DNA of 43,436 bases from Acaryochloris sp. CRU_2_0 (GTDB lineage Bacteria; Cyanobacteriota; Cyanobacteriia; Thermosynechococcales; Thermosynechococcaceae). Positions 1-9,828 of this stretch are shown in pieces; the stretch's first letter is position 1; each line of letters starts with the position of its first letter. The stretch spans positions 1-43,436 of the forward strand of contig JAAUOM010000027.1 in assembly GCA_012034865.1 (NCBI GenBank), written 5' to 3'. Under the pieces are notes generated by a model, which searched no databases, had not been told where the DNA came from, and worked only from the letters and a program-made list of their open reading frames with translations. The position numbers and the translations under genes were made by a program.

Positions 1-124
1 AAAATGCACAGGGGAATAGTAAGACGCCTGACCAACCAATAAAGACGAACCGATCACGCTTGAGCCAGTCGTCAAGGACGTCAAACCATCCTCGCTCCTG
101 GGCGCGTCCGACTGCTATGGTCAT
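1..124 (-). CDS. psbD: Photosystem II D2 protein, N-terminal part (runs off the window)
   Basis: D2 is the reaction-centre subunit of photosystem II in the thylakoid membrane; it pairs with D1 and binds chlorophyll, pheophytin and QA. Only the first 41 residues are present. They begin [19 protein letters not shown] and continue through [14 protein letters not shown] into the first hydrophobic segment, the highly conserved D2 N-terminus. The ATG is the complement of 122-124, and a Shine-Dalgarno GGAG (complement of 133-136) sits eight bases upstream. The remainder, probably followed by overlapping psbC as in other cyanobacteria, lies outside the window. The identification is secure despite the short length. 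Confidence 0.95.
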   Translation of the reverse strand, partial: MTIAVGRAQERGWFDVLDDWLKRDRFVFIGWSGVLLFPCAF

Positions 125-394
125 GGATAGATCTCCAAAGTATTTATAAATCGAAAAATGATTGCAGGATAAATGTATAAATGGTCCTGAATCGGTGTAG
201 ATGATTTCGATCATAAAGTCTGAGTAAACAAATATTTACGATTCTTTATGATTTCTTTCACATATTCTCATTATACGGAGAAGTCTATGGTTATGCAGCT
301 ATGGCTGAAAAGTCTAGCTATATCAAGGCTTAGCATTGGTATACACGACCTTAAGCCATCCCAGTCCCTATCTGAATTCTGAGAAATCTTAAGA
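125..394 (-). promoter_or_regulatory. psbD leader and upstream region
   Basis: This AT-rich 270-bp stretch has no convincing gene. It must carry the psbD 5' leader and probably its promoter, since psbD starts at 124 and reads left. A clear GGAG ribosome-binding site lies at 133-136 (complement). I do not see a convincing -35/-10 pair and do not assign one. Confidence 0.4.
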
Positions 395-1545
395 TTAGGT
401 GGCTGCAGGCGTCCTTAAACTTTGGGGTCGCTCTAACAAAGTAGTGACGGCATTGACGACGGTTTGGGCATTTCCAGCTAAAAAATTAGGATCAAGGGTG
501 GCGGGAGTATCGGTGGGTTGATGGTAATGGGGATTGCGCAAATGGGCTGTATCCGTGAGCATCACTGCGCCAATTCCTTTCATCCAGAAGGGGGTATGGT
601 CGCTGCGCAACACCAAGGGAGTGAGAAGTCCCTTGAAAGGGATTGGCACGGTGACAAGGGCTGGCAAGGTATTCTGGTGCGTTTGCTTAAACGCTTGCAA
701 TAAAGGTAGATGTTCCGTATCGCCAGCGATCGCTAAAAATCGCCGCGATCACTGGGCAACTCTACTTGAAATTCTGCGGGTTTGGCTTGGCAACCGGGGA
801 TGGAGCAGGTGTAGCCCAACATTTCTAGGATGATTGCCCCTTCTAGATGATCCAAATTGCTGGGGCGTTGGGCATAGGCGTAACTGCCGACTAAACCTGC
901 TTCTTCTTGATCGAAGAGGACAATTCTTAAGGTGCGGGGTGTGGTACGGTTGCCCAGCAGGCGAGACACTTCTAGCGCCACGACCACGCCCGTAGCATTA
1001 TCATCTGACCCTGGTGACCCTTGCACCGAGTCATAATGAGCCCCTACTAGCAGAATGCCTGCTTGCGGATCGTTTCCTGGCTGCTCGGCCACAAGATTAA
1101 TTCCGGTCGCAAAAGGCTGCTCACTAACGAGCCAACCCGCAGCCGTCAAGGTTTGCGTTAAGTATGCTCGTGCTTTTTGGAGTTGAGTATCGCTATAGCG
1201 CTCAAAGTTTAAGGCTTGCAGATCCGTCATCAACCGTTCACGATTGACGATGGGGGTGGGGGCAGAGGGAGTAGCAGACGTAGACGGAGAAGACGCGGTG
1301 GGGGTATCCACAATAGTTGAGGCGGGAGTCGCAGCCGTGTCTGCGGTTTGAGTAATGGGTTGAGGAGTTTGACAGGCTGTGAAGAGGACTAACAGGCAGG
1401 CGATCGCACTTAAAACCCAGATTTTCCAACCCTTTAAAATGGCCAATTGTACAATCCGTAATTGTATAGAATATAGGGATAAATTGAGTTGTAGCAGATC
1501 AAGAGCTTCACTCAATCCTTTTATTCTATAGGGCATGCCGACCAT
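395..1545 (-). CDS. M28 family aminopeptidase lipoprotein, interrupted by a one-base frameshift
   Basis: A zinc aminopeptidase of the M28 family (Aap/aminopeptidase Y type), probably exported. The first piece (733-1545) has a hydrophobic segment ending in a lipobox (LFTAC), a Pro/Thr/Ser linker, then metal/catalytic motifs HYDSV, SDDNATG and DQEEAGLVGS. The second piece (395 to about 735, another frame) has SDHTPFW and NPHYHQPTDT, carrying the last metal-binding His. The frame breaks at an A5 run (735-739; T5 in the coding strand). One extra T restores GDFLAIAGDTEHLPLLQAF and joins the pieces into one protein. The ATG at 1545 leaves an unusually long N-terminus; a TTG at 1446 would put the signal peptide at the start (about 350 residues). 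Either a sequencing error or a recent pseudogene; all family residues are still present. Confidence 0.8.
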
Positions 1546-1588
1546 CCGCTTTGAGTAGAAACCATCATGGCCATTGGTTGAAAATAAG

Positions 1589-2473
1589 CTAGCTCTGGAT
1601 GTCTCGGTAGGCTCGGATCATAGCTTGGGTTCCTTGCTTGCCGCCGCCTAAGTCTCGAACCAGTTTGAACGTCTGATCTGCCAGAGCAATTCCTGGCAAT
1701 CCCCGATCAGCAAGACACGCTTGTACCAGACGCAAATCTTTGAGAATGTGGTTCACCATAAATCCAGGCGCAAAATCCTCAGCAACAATCTTTGCACCCA
1801 GGTTAGATAATGCCCAAGAGCCAGCCGCTCCGGTACTACAAACCTGAATCATCAAATTAGGGTCGAGGTTAAAGCGTTTTGCCAGTTCCATTGCTTCACA
1901 CAGGGCAACCATATGAATCGCGCAGAGAACTTGGTTGCAAAGCTTTACGGCTTGACCACTCCCTACTCCACCACAGTGGGTGATGTTCTGACCTAGGGCT
2001 GCCAAAATGGGTAAAGACTGCTCATAGTCCGCTTGTTCCCCCCCTACCATGATAGTCAAGGTGCCGTTTTGAGCGCCAATATCTCCACCTGACACTGGAG
2101 CATCTAGAAAGTGTAATTTAAATTGCTGAAGGTTCTCAGCAATTTCCTCAGCAGCTTGAGGGCCAATGGTACTGAAATCAATGAGGATCGTTTCGGGTTG
2201 AGCATGGTTAATAACGCCGTGGTCATTGAAGATTACCTGTTTAACATCTTGCACATCGCTCACGCAAATACAAACGATCTGTGCTTCTGCTACCGCTTCT
2301 TGTATTGTAGGAACAACATGAACGCCCTTTTGATCAGCTTGTTCAACCAAGGGGCGATCTCGTTGAGTGCGGTTCCATCCCTTTACCGAGAATCCAGCTT
2401 GAACAAGATTTTGAGCCATTGGCGAACCCATAGTACCCAAACCTAAAAAGGCAATTTCTGTTGCTTGTTGCAT
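1589..2473 (-). CDS. NAD(P)-dependent oxidoreductase, 3-hydroxyisobutyrate dehydrogenase family
   Basis: A 294-residue beta-hydroxyacid dehydrogenase (GarR/MmsB/glyoxylate-succinic semialdehyde reductase type) that reduces small aldehydes or oxidises 3-hydroxyacids using NAD(P)H. The N-terminal Rossmann motif is FLGLGTMGSPMAQNL (about residues 9-23). The substrate-binding signature DAPVSGGDIGAQNG lies near residue 125. The catalytic lysine sits in GSGQAVKLCNQ (about residue 177). Length is normal for the family. The start ATG is followed by MQQATEIAFLG, so the Rossmann fold begins immediately. No obvious operon partner; the HEAT-repeat gene diverges upstream. The exact substrate cannot be told; plant-type glyoxylate reductase activity is the likeliest role in a phototroph. 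Confidence 0.88.
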   Translation of the reverse strand: MQQATEIAFLGLGTMGSPMAQNLVQAGFSVKGWNRTQRDRPLVEQADQKGVHVVPTIQEAVAEAQIVCICVSDVQDVKQVIFNDHGVINHAQPETILIDFSTIGPQAAEEIAENLQQFKLHFLDAPVSGGDIGAQNGTLTIMVGGEQADYEQSLPILAALGQNITHCGGVGSGQAVKLCNQVLCAIHMVALCEAMELAKRFNLDPNLMIQVCSTGAAGSWALSNLGAKIVAEDFAPGFMVNHILKDLRLVQACLADRGLPGIALADQTFKLVRDLGGGKQGTQAMIRAYRDIQS

Positions 2474-2578
2474 GATTGGTTTCTAACAAGATTCGCAAGT
2501 CAACACCTTAAAATGTGGAGAATACCCCTTCCCCCTTAAAATTTGGGAAGGCGTATCGTAAACAGTGGCAATGATTCT

Positions 2579-3241
2579 ATGCCCTACTCTAGCTTGCAGC
2601 AAATCACCCAACAACTCAATAGTCAAGAATCTCGTGATCGTCTTTTGGCCTTGTTGGCGCTTCGGGACTGGCCAACCGCTGAGGCATTCCCGTTGATCAA
2701 GCAGGTTCTCAATGACAGCAGTATGTCTGTGCGGACAATGGCGATTCGCTCCTTAGCCATTCATACTACGCCGGAATCTTTGCCGCTATTGCTGCAACTG
2801 TTAGCCGATAGCGAATATGAAGTCCGAGCAGGAGCTGCAGGAGCCTTGGGATGTTTGGGGGATCATCGGGCTTTGCAGCCCTTAATGCAAGTTTTCCATG
2901 AAGATACCCATTGGTTGGTGCGCTTTAGTGCAGTCGTTTCCTTAGGCAATTTGCACGATCCGCAAGCCAAGGATCTTCTGATCACGGCTCTCACCTCTCC
3001 TGAGGCCTTGATTCAACAAGCTGCGATCGCAGCATTCGGTGAAATTGGAGTCATCGAGTCCCTGGATGTGCTACTGCCTTTTATCGACTCCGAAGACTGG
3101 TTAACGCGACTCAACCTCGCACAAGCGTTGGGTAATCTTCCTAGCTACAAGAGTATTTCTGCCCTCAAGTATCTCACCAAAGACGATCATCCTCAAGTTT
3201 GTGAAGCAGCCACTCGTGCTTTGGAGCAACACCAACCATGA
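2579..3241 (+). CDS. HEAT-repeat protein
   Basis: A 220-residue all-helical scaffold of about six HEAT repeats of ~31 residues. Repeats recur as 'A...LG.L.D..A...L...L.D....VR..A..ALG', for example AAGALGCLGDHRALQPLMQV and LAQALGNLPSYKSISALKYL. Cyanobacterial proteins of this type include phycobilin lyase subunits and NblB-like factors, but nothing here proves a bilin-related role. I prefer the ATG at 2579 (MPYSSLQQITQQL) over an in-frame TTG at 2543. Its stop overlaps the ATG of the broken dehydrogenase that follows (ATGA at 3238-3241), implying translational coupling. Confidence 0.75.
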   Translation: MPYSSLQQITQQLNSQESRDRLLALLALRDWPTAEAFPLIKQVLNDSSMSVRTMAIRSLAIHTTPESLPLLLQLLADSEYEVRAGAAGALGCLGDHRALQPLMQVFHEDTHWLVRFSAVVSLGNLHDPQAKDLLITALTSPEALIQQAAIAAFGEIGVIESLDVLLPFIDSEDWLTRLNLAQALGNLPSYKSISALKYLTKDDHPQVCEAATRALEQHQP

Positions 3242-3670
3242 GTCGGAAGATTGTTATTACGGGAGCTACCCAAGGCTTAGGACACGCATTAACCGTAGGT
3301 TTCATTCAAATAGGTCATAGAGTCTGGGGATGCGGAGAGCTTTTTACCCAGTATGCAAGCGCAAGGACAAGGAACGATAGTCAACTTCAGCTCAGGGTGG
3401 GGCCGTTCCACCTCACCCGGTGTTGCCCCCTACTGTGCTTCTAAATGGGCCATTGAAGGTTTAACCCAAGCTTTGGCACAAGAGGTTCCACCAGGCATTA
3501 CCACCATTGCCCTAAACCCTGGCATTATCCATACTGAAATGCCAGAAACTTGTTTTGGTGAGCAAGCTCACCACTATCCTTCGCCTCAGATTTGGGTGCA
3601 GAAAGCAGTTCCCTTTATCCTGAATCTTGCTGCTAAAGATAACGGTCAAGCATTAACGGTTCCGCTTTAA
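3238..3670 (+). pseudogene. Short-chain dehydrogenase/reductase, internally deleted and frameshifted
   Basis: Remains of an SDR-family NAD(P)-dependent oxidoreductase. The first 33 codons encode the nucleotide-binding strand and glycine motif (KIVITGATQGLGHAL). The frame then changes near 3325-3338 and resumes in a different frame with SFLPSMQAQGQGTIVNFSSG, the catalytic YCASKWAIEGL (Tyr-x3-Lys) and the C-terminal strand/helix up to 3670. The central part with the NNAG motif is absent: about 143 residues remain where the family has roughly 230-240, so about 85-95 codons were lost with a frame change. Unlike the one-base breaks elsewhere in the window, this looks like a true deletion. The ATG overlaps the stop of the HEAT gene. 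Confidence 0.8.
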
Positions 3671-3855
3671 GCGTTATTTGATCCCTTTACTATCCTAATG
3701 ATATGAATCGCTGAAACGGCAACCCAAAAGGCAATTTACTGCTCGACTGACCTGTGGAGTCGAAAATAGTATTACTTTACTTTTACCCACGTACCAAAAG
3801 TGTGGTAGGAAGGAATGGAACACTTTCATCTACTTCTAAATTTCTGCTGACTTTT

Positions 3856-4794
3856 ATGCCTAAATCCACCCCCTCTAGCTTCACGGATCATCTGATTGTC
3901 CTGCGTGACCATTACCAAGAACTCCTGACAGAACAGCAAAGCAAACTTCAACATTTTCATGCACAACTCACCCACATTAACGCACTCCTGTCAGACTCTC
4001 CTTTCCCAATCCCTGCGTTGAATACTCATCCTGAACTTTTATTCAACGTTGAACTAGCCCCAGAAGCGCTGAGTAATTCTGGGGCTAAACCGCCTAAAGC
4101 CCGTGGCTCATCTAAAGGTAGGAAATCCACTGCCCAAGCCAAATCTTCTCGTAAACCTGCGAAGTCCTCACCTTCTCGCAGAGGACCAGAAATCATCCTG
4201 CCCTTGCTACCTCGCTTTGAAGGCATGAGCAAGATTGAATCTGTGGGTCAGATTCTGCAAGAAAACGCAGGTCAGGTCTTACATATGGATGAGATTATCA
4301 CCGCTCTCGTCGGAGAGCTGGACGAAGCAGATTTAAAAGCTGAACGCAGCCGGATCAAAGATACCCTCTACAAAGGGGCAATTCAGGAACGTTGGGTGAA
4401 GCTTAAAGATCAACCCCAGCGCTATACTCTAGATGAGAAGCTAGTGAAGAAAGCTTCTGCATCTAAATCCAAACAATCTTCCCAGAAAAAAACAAATTCC
4501 CGTTCCACTTTTGCAAAACGGAAGCCAGTCGGTAAAACAGAACAGCAGAAATGGCAACCCCAATATCAGAGTAAGAGTTTGACCACAGCCATCGGTGACA
4601 TTATGCAGGCTCATTCTGGAGAGGTGATGACAGCAGGGGAGGTTGCTGAAGAACTATATGGGTTGGAGTATCTTTTCACTGAGGTAGAATTAGCCGCTGT
4701 GAAGAAGCAGGTTGGTACAGTTCTTGCCAAGGGAGTTAGCTTGGGTCACTGGCAGCGAGTTGGGGATCAGCGAGGGGCTTATATTCTCAGGTGA
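3856..4794 (+). CDS. Hypothetical protein with two winged-helix-like domains
   Basis: A 312-residue protein of unrecognised function. After an N-terminal helical stretch (DHLIVLRDHYQELLTEQQSK) comes a Lys/Ser/Pro-rich basic linker. Two similar ~65-residue domains follow, one beginning IESVGQILQENAGQVLHMDE and ending QRYTL, the other beginning LTTAIGDIMQAHSGEVMTAG and ending GAYIL. Both have the layout of winged-helix (HARE-HTH/restriction-associated) folds, separated by a second Lys/Ser-rich linker. The basic linkers suggest nucleic-acid binding; this is inference. The reading frame opens at a GTG (3754), but the ATG at 3856 (MPKSTPSSF) is the better start. Confidence 0.65.
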   Translation: MPKSTPSSFTDHLIVLRDHYQELLTEQQSKLQHFHAQLTHINALLSDSPFPIPALNTHPELLFNVELAPEALSNSGAKPPKARGSSKGRKSTAQAKSSRKPAKSSPSRRGPEIILPLLPRFEGMSKIESVGQILQENAGQVLHMDEIITALVGELDEADLKAERSRIKDTLYKGAIQERWVKLKDQPQRYTLDEKLVKKASASKSKQSSQKKTNSRSTFAKRKPVGKTEQQKWQPQYQSKSLTTAIGDIMQAHSGEVMTAGEVAEELYGLEYLFTEVELAAVKKQVGTVLAKGVSLGHWQRVGDQRGAYILR

Positions 4795-4814
4795 GGTAAT
4801 TTTGGTGGCGAAGA

Positions 4815-5441
4815 TTATGGTTCAAGGGTTTTGCCTTTTGTCTTTTTACTTCTGTGTAGCAGTACTAGGGCTTGGTCAACTTGGGCGTGTAGGTGGATGA
4901 GATCGGAGTCATTGTGGATAACGACAGTGGCTTGGCTAGCTTTTTGAGTGAGGGGCATTTGGCTGGTGATTCTAGCTTGTGCCTGGGTGCGAGAAAGGCG
5001 ATCGCGCGCTATTAGCCGTTGACATTGCTGCTCTAAGGAGCAAACAACTACCCAAATTTCCGTCACCAAATCTGTCATCTTGGCTTCAAAAAGCAGAGGG
5101 ATGACGGTGACAAGGATAGGGGCAGGGGTGAGAGATTGCGCTGTCAGGATGCGATCTCTGACATAGGGATGAATTTGTCCCTCTAACCACCTCCGCTCGG
5201 CAGTGTCATTAAAGACGATATTTCCGAGTTGCTGTCGATCCAGATTGCCATCCTCCAGAAGAATCTGGGAGCCGTAGCGTTGGCTAATTTGAGCTAAAGC
5301 CACTGAACCCAACCTGACGGCATCATGGGCATAGCGATCAGCATCCAAAATTGGTAGGTGATATTGATGCTCAAGGTAGGTAGCCACTTGTGATTTTCCT
5401 GTGGCAATTCCACCTGTCAAGCCAATGATCCGCTGGGTCAT
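4815..5441 (-). CDS. coaE: Dephospho-CoA kinase
   Basis: Catalyses the last step of coenzyme A synthesis, ATP-dependent phosphorylation of the 3'-hydroxyl of dephospho-CoA, in the cytosol. From the chosen start (MTQRIIGLTGG) the P-loop GGIATGKS lies at residues 10-17. The dephospho-CoA-binding ILDADRYAHDAV and the lid region with ARDRLSRTQAQAR follow. Length (208 residues) is typical. An in-frame ATG at 5477 would add 12 residues before the first strand and is less likely. It lies convergent to the winged-helix-like gene and downstream of the topoisomerase gene on the same strand. Confidence 0.92.
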   Translation of the reverse strand: MTQRIIGLTGGIATGKSQVATYLEHQYHLPILDADRYAHDAVRLGSVALAQISQRYGSQILLEDGNLDRQQLGNIVFNDTAERRWLEGQIHPYVRDRILTAQSLTPAPILVTVIPLLFEAKMTDLVTEIWVVVCSLEQQCQRLIARDRLSRTQAQARITSQMPLTQKASQATVVIHNDSDLIHLHAQVDQALVLLHRSKKTKGKTLEP

Positions 5442-5565
5442 CTCGATCAAGTCTGCAAAAGGGATATATGCCATCATGTCAGATTTGAGAGGTTTGTCCT
5501 ATGCTCGAACCATCTCGACGAAAATTTTGGCGCGTTGACAATCAAGGCGATCGCACCTTGAATCC

Positions 5566-8040
5566 CTAGGGAGAGACTGTCCCACTATCGAGTTTGGGGA
5601 GGGCGATCGCATCCGTCAAAAGCTCTCCTCGTGTCATCTTGATCACGGGGGTGCCAGGACCATCTTGTCCCCACAGGGGTAATGTCTGAGTCTGTAGGCG
5701 AGCCACCCGCCCCTGATTACTGACCACAATCACCTCTTTCTGTGTCTGGAGGGGCAATACCGCAATCAAAGCATCGGATGGGCTGATAAATTGCATGGCC
5801 TGGGTGCCCAAATCGCCCATTCGCCCTAGCCGCAATAAATCGATGGGTAGCCGTTTGCAGTAGCCCTTATTGGATATCAAGAGCAGATCCGCATCATCCC
5901 GAACTGCCGCAATACCAACCAAGGTTTCTTGTCGGCGTAAGCGCAAGACTTGATTGCCTTGGGCTGTGCGACCCATTTCTGGAATTTTCCTTAGGGGCAC
6001 ATTCAGCAGTCGCCCCGACGAAGTAGCAATAACAACATGGGTATGGTGCGCAGCCCGCACCACCCAACGCAGTTGATCCCCCGTCTTGATTTTCATTGCT
6101 CCCAAACCGCGACTGGTCATCTCGGCAAACTCACTCATGGGTAAGGCTTTAATTTTGCCTTGATCAGATAACAGAATCAGGCGGGTGGTATCCGTAATCT
6201 CGGTACTCAGAAATTGGGCGACAATATCACCTTCTTGACCTACTTCGGGTAAAAGGGTGACTAAAGGGATGCCTTTGCCTTTGCCAGAGGTGAAGGGAAT
6301 CGACTGCATACCCACGCTATAAGCTTTACCAATGGCCGTAAACAGCAGTAACTCTTGAGAACGCTGAATTATCCCTCTGTAGATCGGTAGATCTACAGAA
6401 ATTTCTGTCAATTCAGTGGATAAGTCTGGAGCATTGGCGTGGCGAGACGGGTGTAAACACCGGACATAGCCGCGCTGATTCATCTCTAGGAGAACGGTTT
6501 CATCCCGCGTAGGCGTGGCGAGTTCTTCTGTGGGAACTATATCGGTATGAATAATTGTGCGTCTCGGATCGCCATACTGTTTTTTCAGAGCCTGCAAGTC
6601 TTTTTTGAGGGCTTTTAGTAATTCATGACGATTGCTGAGCAGCCGCTCTAGGTTTGCAATTTCCTGAGATAAATCCGCCCATTCTTGCCGTAAGTTCTGC
6701 TGTTCTAGCCCCGTTAGTCGTCGCATGGGCATGGCTAAAATGGCATCGGCTTGGCGTTCACTGAGGTTGAATCGGGTTTGTAACTGTGCCTTAGCGGTGG
6801 TGCCGTCTGCTGCCTGCCGGAGAATTTCAATGAGATTATCTAGGGAATCTAGGGCTGTAATTAGCCCTGCCACGAGATGCTGGCGCATTTGAGCCTGCTC
6901 TAGCTGGTTTTGATAGCGACGGGTTAAAGTTTGTTCTCGGAAGTTGAGGAATTCTTGCAAGACCTCTGGCAAAGACAGTTGCAGGGGTTTGCCATTTACT
7001 AGCGCCAGCATAATCACGCCAAAATTCGATTGTAAGGGCGTGAGGCGATACAGTTGCTCTAAGACTACCTGGGGTTGAGCCTCTCGCTTCAGTTCAATGA
7101 CAATCCGCATACCTTCGCGATCGCTCTCATCGCGCAGATCGGCAATCCCTTCAATGCGACCTTGATTGATCAAAACGGCAATCTTTTCAATACAACCCGC
7201 CTTATTGACTTGATAGGGCAACTCCGTGACGATAATCACAGGTCGTCGGTGTCGGCCCCGTCCCGGTTGAATTTCTTCAATCGAGGTAACGGCCCTGACG
7301 GTAATGCTGCCCCGGCCAGTGGTGTAGGCGTCGATAATTCCCTCGGTACCCACAATCTCGCCCCCCGTAGGGAAATCAGGCCCAGGCACTAAAGCCATCA
7401 GTTTTTTGAGGGGCAGATCCGGTTTACTAATCAGGGCAATCAAGGCATCGACAATTTCCCCTAGATTATGAGGCGGAATATTGGTGGCCATGCCCACGGC
7501 AATGCCTGAACAACCGTTCAAGAGCAAAGTGGGGAGCTGGGCCGGTAAAACGCTAGGCTCTTGTTGAGAATTATCAAAATTAGCAACAAATTCAACCGTT
7601 GATTCACCAATTTCCGCCAATAAAGTCTGATTGCCCATCGCCGATAAGCGGGTTTCGGTATAGCGCATGGCAGCGGGCGGATCATTATCCACGGATCCAA
7701 AGTTGCCATGACCTGCGAGTAAGGGATAACGACTAGAAAAATCCTGCACCAACCGCACTAGAGCATCGTAGACGGCCTGATCGCCGTGGGGATGATATTT
7801 CCCCAGAACATCTCCGACCACTCTGGCACACTTGCGATAGGGGCGATCGGGGGTCAAGCCCAGTTCATGCATGGCATAGAGAATGCGCCGATGCACGGGT
7901 TTCAAGCCATCTCGAACATCCGGGAGTGCCCGTCCCACAATCACACTCATGGCATATTCCAAGTAAGACTGCTCCATCTCGGTATGCAGGGCAGTGGCAA
8001 TCACTTTACCGGATGAGAGAAGATTGAGTTGTTTGGACAT
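5566..8040 (-). CDS. Type IIA topoisomerase (DNA gyrase/topoisomerase IV) subunit A
   Basis: The DNA-cleaving subunit of gyrase or topoisomerase IV, 824 residues. The N-terminal breakage-reunion domain has [20 protein letters not shown] and [11 protein letters not shown]. The catalytic tyrosine is Tyr127 in [12 protein letters not shown] coiled-coil tower region and a C-terminal beta-pinwheel follow from about residue 500. I cannot find the canonical GyrA box (QRRGGRG-like) at the start of the pinwheel, so this may be the cyanobacterial ParC-like paralogue rather than the true gyrase; hence no symbol. At the position equivalent to E. coli GyrA Ser83 the motif reads [10 protein letters not shown], with Gln instead of Ser. 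The start is [12 protein letters not shown]. The gene diverges from the LapA-like gene. Confidence 0.88.
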   Translation of the reverse strand: MSKQLNLLSSGKVIATALHTEMEQSYLEYAMSVIVGRALPDVRDGLKPVHRRILYAMHELGLTPDRPYRKCARVVGDVLGKYHPHGDQAVYDALVRLVQDFSSRYPLLAGHGNFGSVDNDPPAAMRYTETRLSAMGNQTLLAEIGESTVEFVANFDNSQQEPSVLPAQLPTLLLNGCSGIAVGMATNIPPHNLGEIVDALIALISKPDLPLKKLMALVPGPDFPTGGEIVGTEGIIDAYTTGRGSITVRAVTSIEEIQPGRGRHRRPVIIVTELPYQVNKAGCIEKIAVLINQGRIEGIADLRDESDREGMRIVIELKREAQPQVVLEQLYRLTPLQSNFGVIMLALVNGKPLQLSLPEVLQEFLNFREQTLTRRYQNQLEQAQMRQHLVAGLITALDSLDNLIEILRQAADGTTAKAQLQTRFNLSERQADAILAMPMRRLTGLEQQNLRQEWADLSQEIANLERLLSNRHELLKALKKDLQALKKQYGDPRRTIIHTDIVPTEELATPTRDETVLLEMNQRGYVRCLHPSRHANAPDLSTELTEISVDLPIYRGIIQRSQELLLFTAIGKAYSVGMQSIPFTSGKGKGIPLVTLLPEVGQEGDIVAQFLSTEITDTTRLILLSDQGKIKALPMSEFAEMTSRGLGAMKIKTGDQLRWVVRAAHHTHVVIATSSGRLLNVPLRKIPEMGRTAQGNQVLRLRRQETLVGIAAVRDDADLLLISNKGYCKRLPIDLLRLGRMGDLGTQAMQFISPSDALIAVLPLQTQKEVIVVSNQGRVARLQTQTLPLWGQDGPGTPVIKMTRGELLTDAIALPKLDSGTVSP

Positions 8041-8267
8041 GAGTGCGGTTCCTTGGAAGCTGGAGAAATCGATGAACAGCGTTAGGGGAGAATGGGGAAC
8101 AACCCAATGTTGCTTAACCCTAGGGAGAGACCATTAGGCTACAATGCATTTGTACTATGTAACCCTTGTTTTTCTCAACCCTATCTATAAATCGCAAACT
8201 CTGCATGTGCCTTGAGTGCGAATCTTAAAATAGAGAAAAGGTTCTGCTCACTCCTAAATTAACCCTA

Positions 8268-8537
8268 ATGCATCTTCTGGTCTCTCTTCTCTTCAGCTTA
8301 GGTATTGCCATTGCCGCTATTCTATCGGTGCAAAATGCCACAGCGGTTTCCCTGCAACTCTTCGGTTGGCAGTCTGTGCCCATGCCCCTTGGCATTCTCC
8401 TAGCCTTTGCTCTGGGAGTGGGCCTATTAACCGTTGCCATCGCTGCGCCACTCTGGCCCCAACGACGACGCACTTCCCGCCGCAAGCGATATCCTGACTT
8501 CGAGGAAGCCGAGTTCAGTGATGACCAGAAGTATTAA
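8268..8537 (+). CDS. LapA-domain (DUF1049-type) small membrane protein
   Basis: An 89-residue protein with two hydrophobic segments (about 2-22 and 39-60) around the conserved SVQNATAVSLQLFGW motif typical of LapA-domain proteins. A basic, charged cytoplasmic tail (RRRTSRRKRYPDFEEAEFS) follows. Family members sit in the cytoplasmic membrane; LapA-type proteins in proteobacteria take part in lipopolysaccharide assembly control, but the cyanobacterial role is unknown. It stands alone and is transcribed divergently from the topoisomerase gene. Confidence 0.75.
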   Translation: MHLLVSLLFSLGIAIAAILSVQNATAVSLQLFGWQSVPMPLGILLAFALGVGLLTVAIAAPLWPQRRRTSRRKRYPDFEEAEFSDDQKY

Positions 8538-8579
8538 CACCTAATTCCGAATTGCGTTGAGGCAGCCGCAGCGAAAGCG

Positions 8580-8996
8580 CTATAGGGAACTCGTCAAACG
8601 TTCATGGATAGACCACAAGCGCCCAGCACTATCGACGGGCGCGCGGGGTTGGGGCAATTCGTTGTTCGGCCAATTCCCCAAATCATGACAAGGGCACAGG
8701 GGGGAGGCAATACCAGCGCTGGGCAAATAGGTTGGCATCTGGCAACGGGCGCATTCTAGAATTTCCCAGCGATCGCTGAGTAACTCGGCAATGGTGGGAT
8801 CCATCCCTTCTAAATAGCAATCGCCAGACTCAGGACTGCGAATATAGCGCCAAAGAGCTTCAAATTCAGGACTATATTGATCGCCTTGAATGACACGCTC
8901 AACTTGCCGAGGTTCCTGTTGAAGTCCGACGCGAATGGGTTTACCTAACTGTAACCAGCAGGCTAGATATTCTTTGACTTGCTGTGGAGAAGCCAT
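8580..8996 (-). CDS. Conserved hypothetical protein with a possible zinc site
   Basis: A 138-residue soluble protein I do not recognise as a named family. The N-terminal half is helical (SPQQVKEYLACWLQLGKPI). The centre contains CARCQMPTY followed 20-odd residues later by CPCHDLG, a Cys-x2-Cys/Cys-x-Cys-His arrangement that could bind zinc. The start ATG (MASPQQVK) is the only good one. It lies 98 bp downstream of cobU on the same strand, but there is no evidence that it shares that function. Confidence 0.6.
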   Translation of the reverse strand: MASPQQVKEYLACWLQLGKPIRVGLQQEPRQVERVIQGDQYSPEFEALWRYIRSPESGDCYLEGMDPTIAELLSDRWEILECARCQMPTYLPSAGIASPLCPCHDLGNWPNNELPQPRAPVDSAGRLWSIHERLTSSL

Positions 8997-9094
8997 GACT
9001 GCTATGACCTGCTTGCGTTTAATCGTTTATTAAGGTGAATATGCCTTTTATTGTAAGCTAGCAATATCTAAGACAGGATTGATAAGTAAACCCT

Positions 9095-9694
9095 TCAAGC
9101 TCTATTGCTATCAAGGCTTTCAGGGGTCTGCACAGGTTCAATGGGAGGAACGTAAGTCCCTAAAGCTTTAAGATTTAAGGCATAGCCCGCCGAGACTAAG
9201 TAAACTTGATCGGCGATCGCAGCAATTTGACGCACCAAGGTTCCTAGGCGATCGCGAAACAATCGACCCAAAGGATAGGCAGGAACTACCCCCCAGCCTG
9301 TCTCTTCGCCCACTACAATAACTTGGCACTGGGCTTGCTCTAAGGTCTGTAACAAATTCTGGCAAGTCAGATCCCACTGAGACGGTTCTTGCTCCAGGAC
9401 ATTAGTAAGCCAACTTCCCAAAGAATCAATCAAGACACAGACATCAGTGGGTTGAATTAGCAAGGTTGTAGCCAAATCAACGGGAACATGCAGGGTTGAC
9501 CATGTGGAGGGGCGGCGCTGCTGATGACGGCTGATCCGGGTTTGCCATTCTGGATCATTTTGGGGCTGAGCGGCAGTAGCCACATAGATCACGGGTTGGG
9601 CAGATTGGTGGGCAAGAGTTTCCGCCCATTCACTCTTCCCCGATTTTGTGGAACCCGTCACTAAGATCAGGCGTTTTCTAGGCGGTGTTATCAT
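9095..9694 (-). CDS. cobU: Adenosylcobinamide kinase / adenosylcobinamide-phosphate guanylyltransferase
   Basis: A bifunctional enzyme of late cobalamin synthesis and salvage: it phosphorylates adenosylcobinamide and transfers GMP from GTP to it. The P-loop is TGSTKSGKSEWAE (about residues 13-25), where most relatives read GARSGKS. The segment RISRHQQRRPSTW carries the His (about residue 57) equivalent to the guanylylated His46 of Salmonella CobU. The nucleotide-binding VCVLIDSLGSWLTN follows. Length (199 residues) is slightly above the usual 180. recR diverges on the other side. Confidence 0.9.
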   Translation of the reverse strand: MITPPRKRLILVTGSTKSGKSEWAETLAHQSAQPVIYVATAAQPQNDPEWQTRISRHQQRRPSTWSTLHVPVDLATTLLIQPTDVCVLIDSLGSWLTNVLEQEPSQWDLTCQNLLQTLEQAQCQVIVVGEETGWGVVPAYPLGRLFRDRLGTLVRQIAAIADQVYLVSAGYALNLKALGTYVPPIEPVQTPESLDSNRA

Positions 9695-9828
9695 TCCAAA
9701 GCATTTTCAATCTCTGTTGTATCTAGAGTTTACAGACAGATTTAGAGAGCTACGATGATGGTGTAGCAAACGCCATCCCTGTGGTGAAGCTTAATATTAT
9801 CTTTTCAACCTTAAATAGGAACATTGAT

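Noticed and set aside
9781-9828. A GTG start 16 codons upstream of recR.
   Set aside because: The conserved RecR N-terminus [11 protein letters not shown] begins at the TTG at 9829; the upstream residues have no family counterpart.
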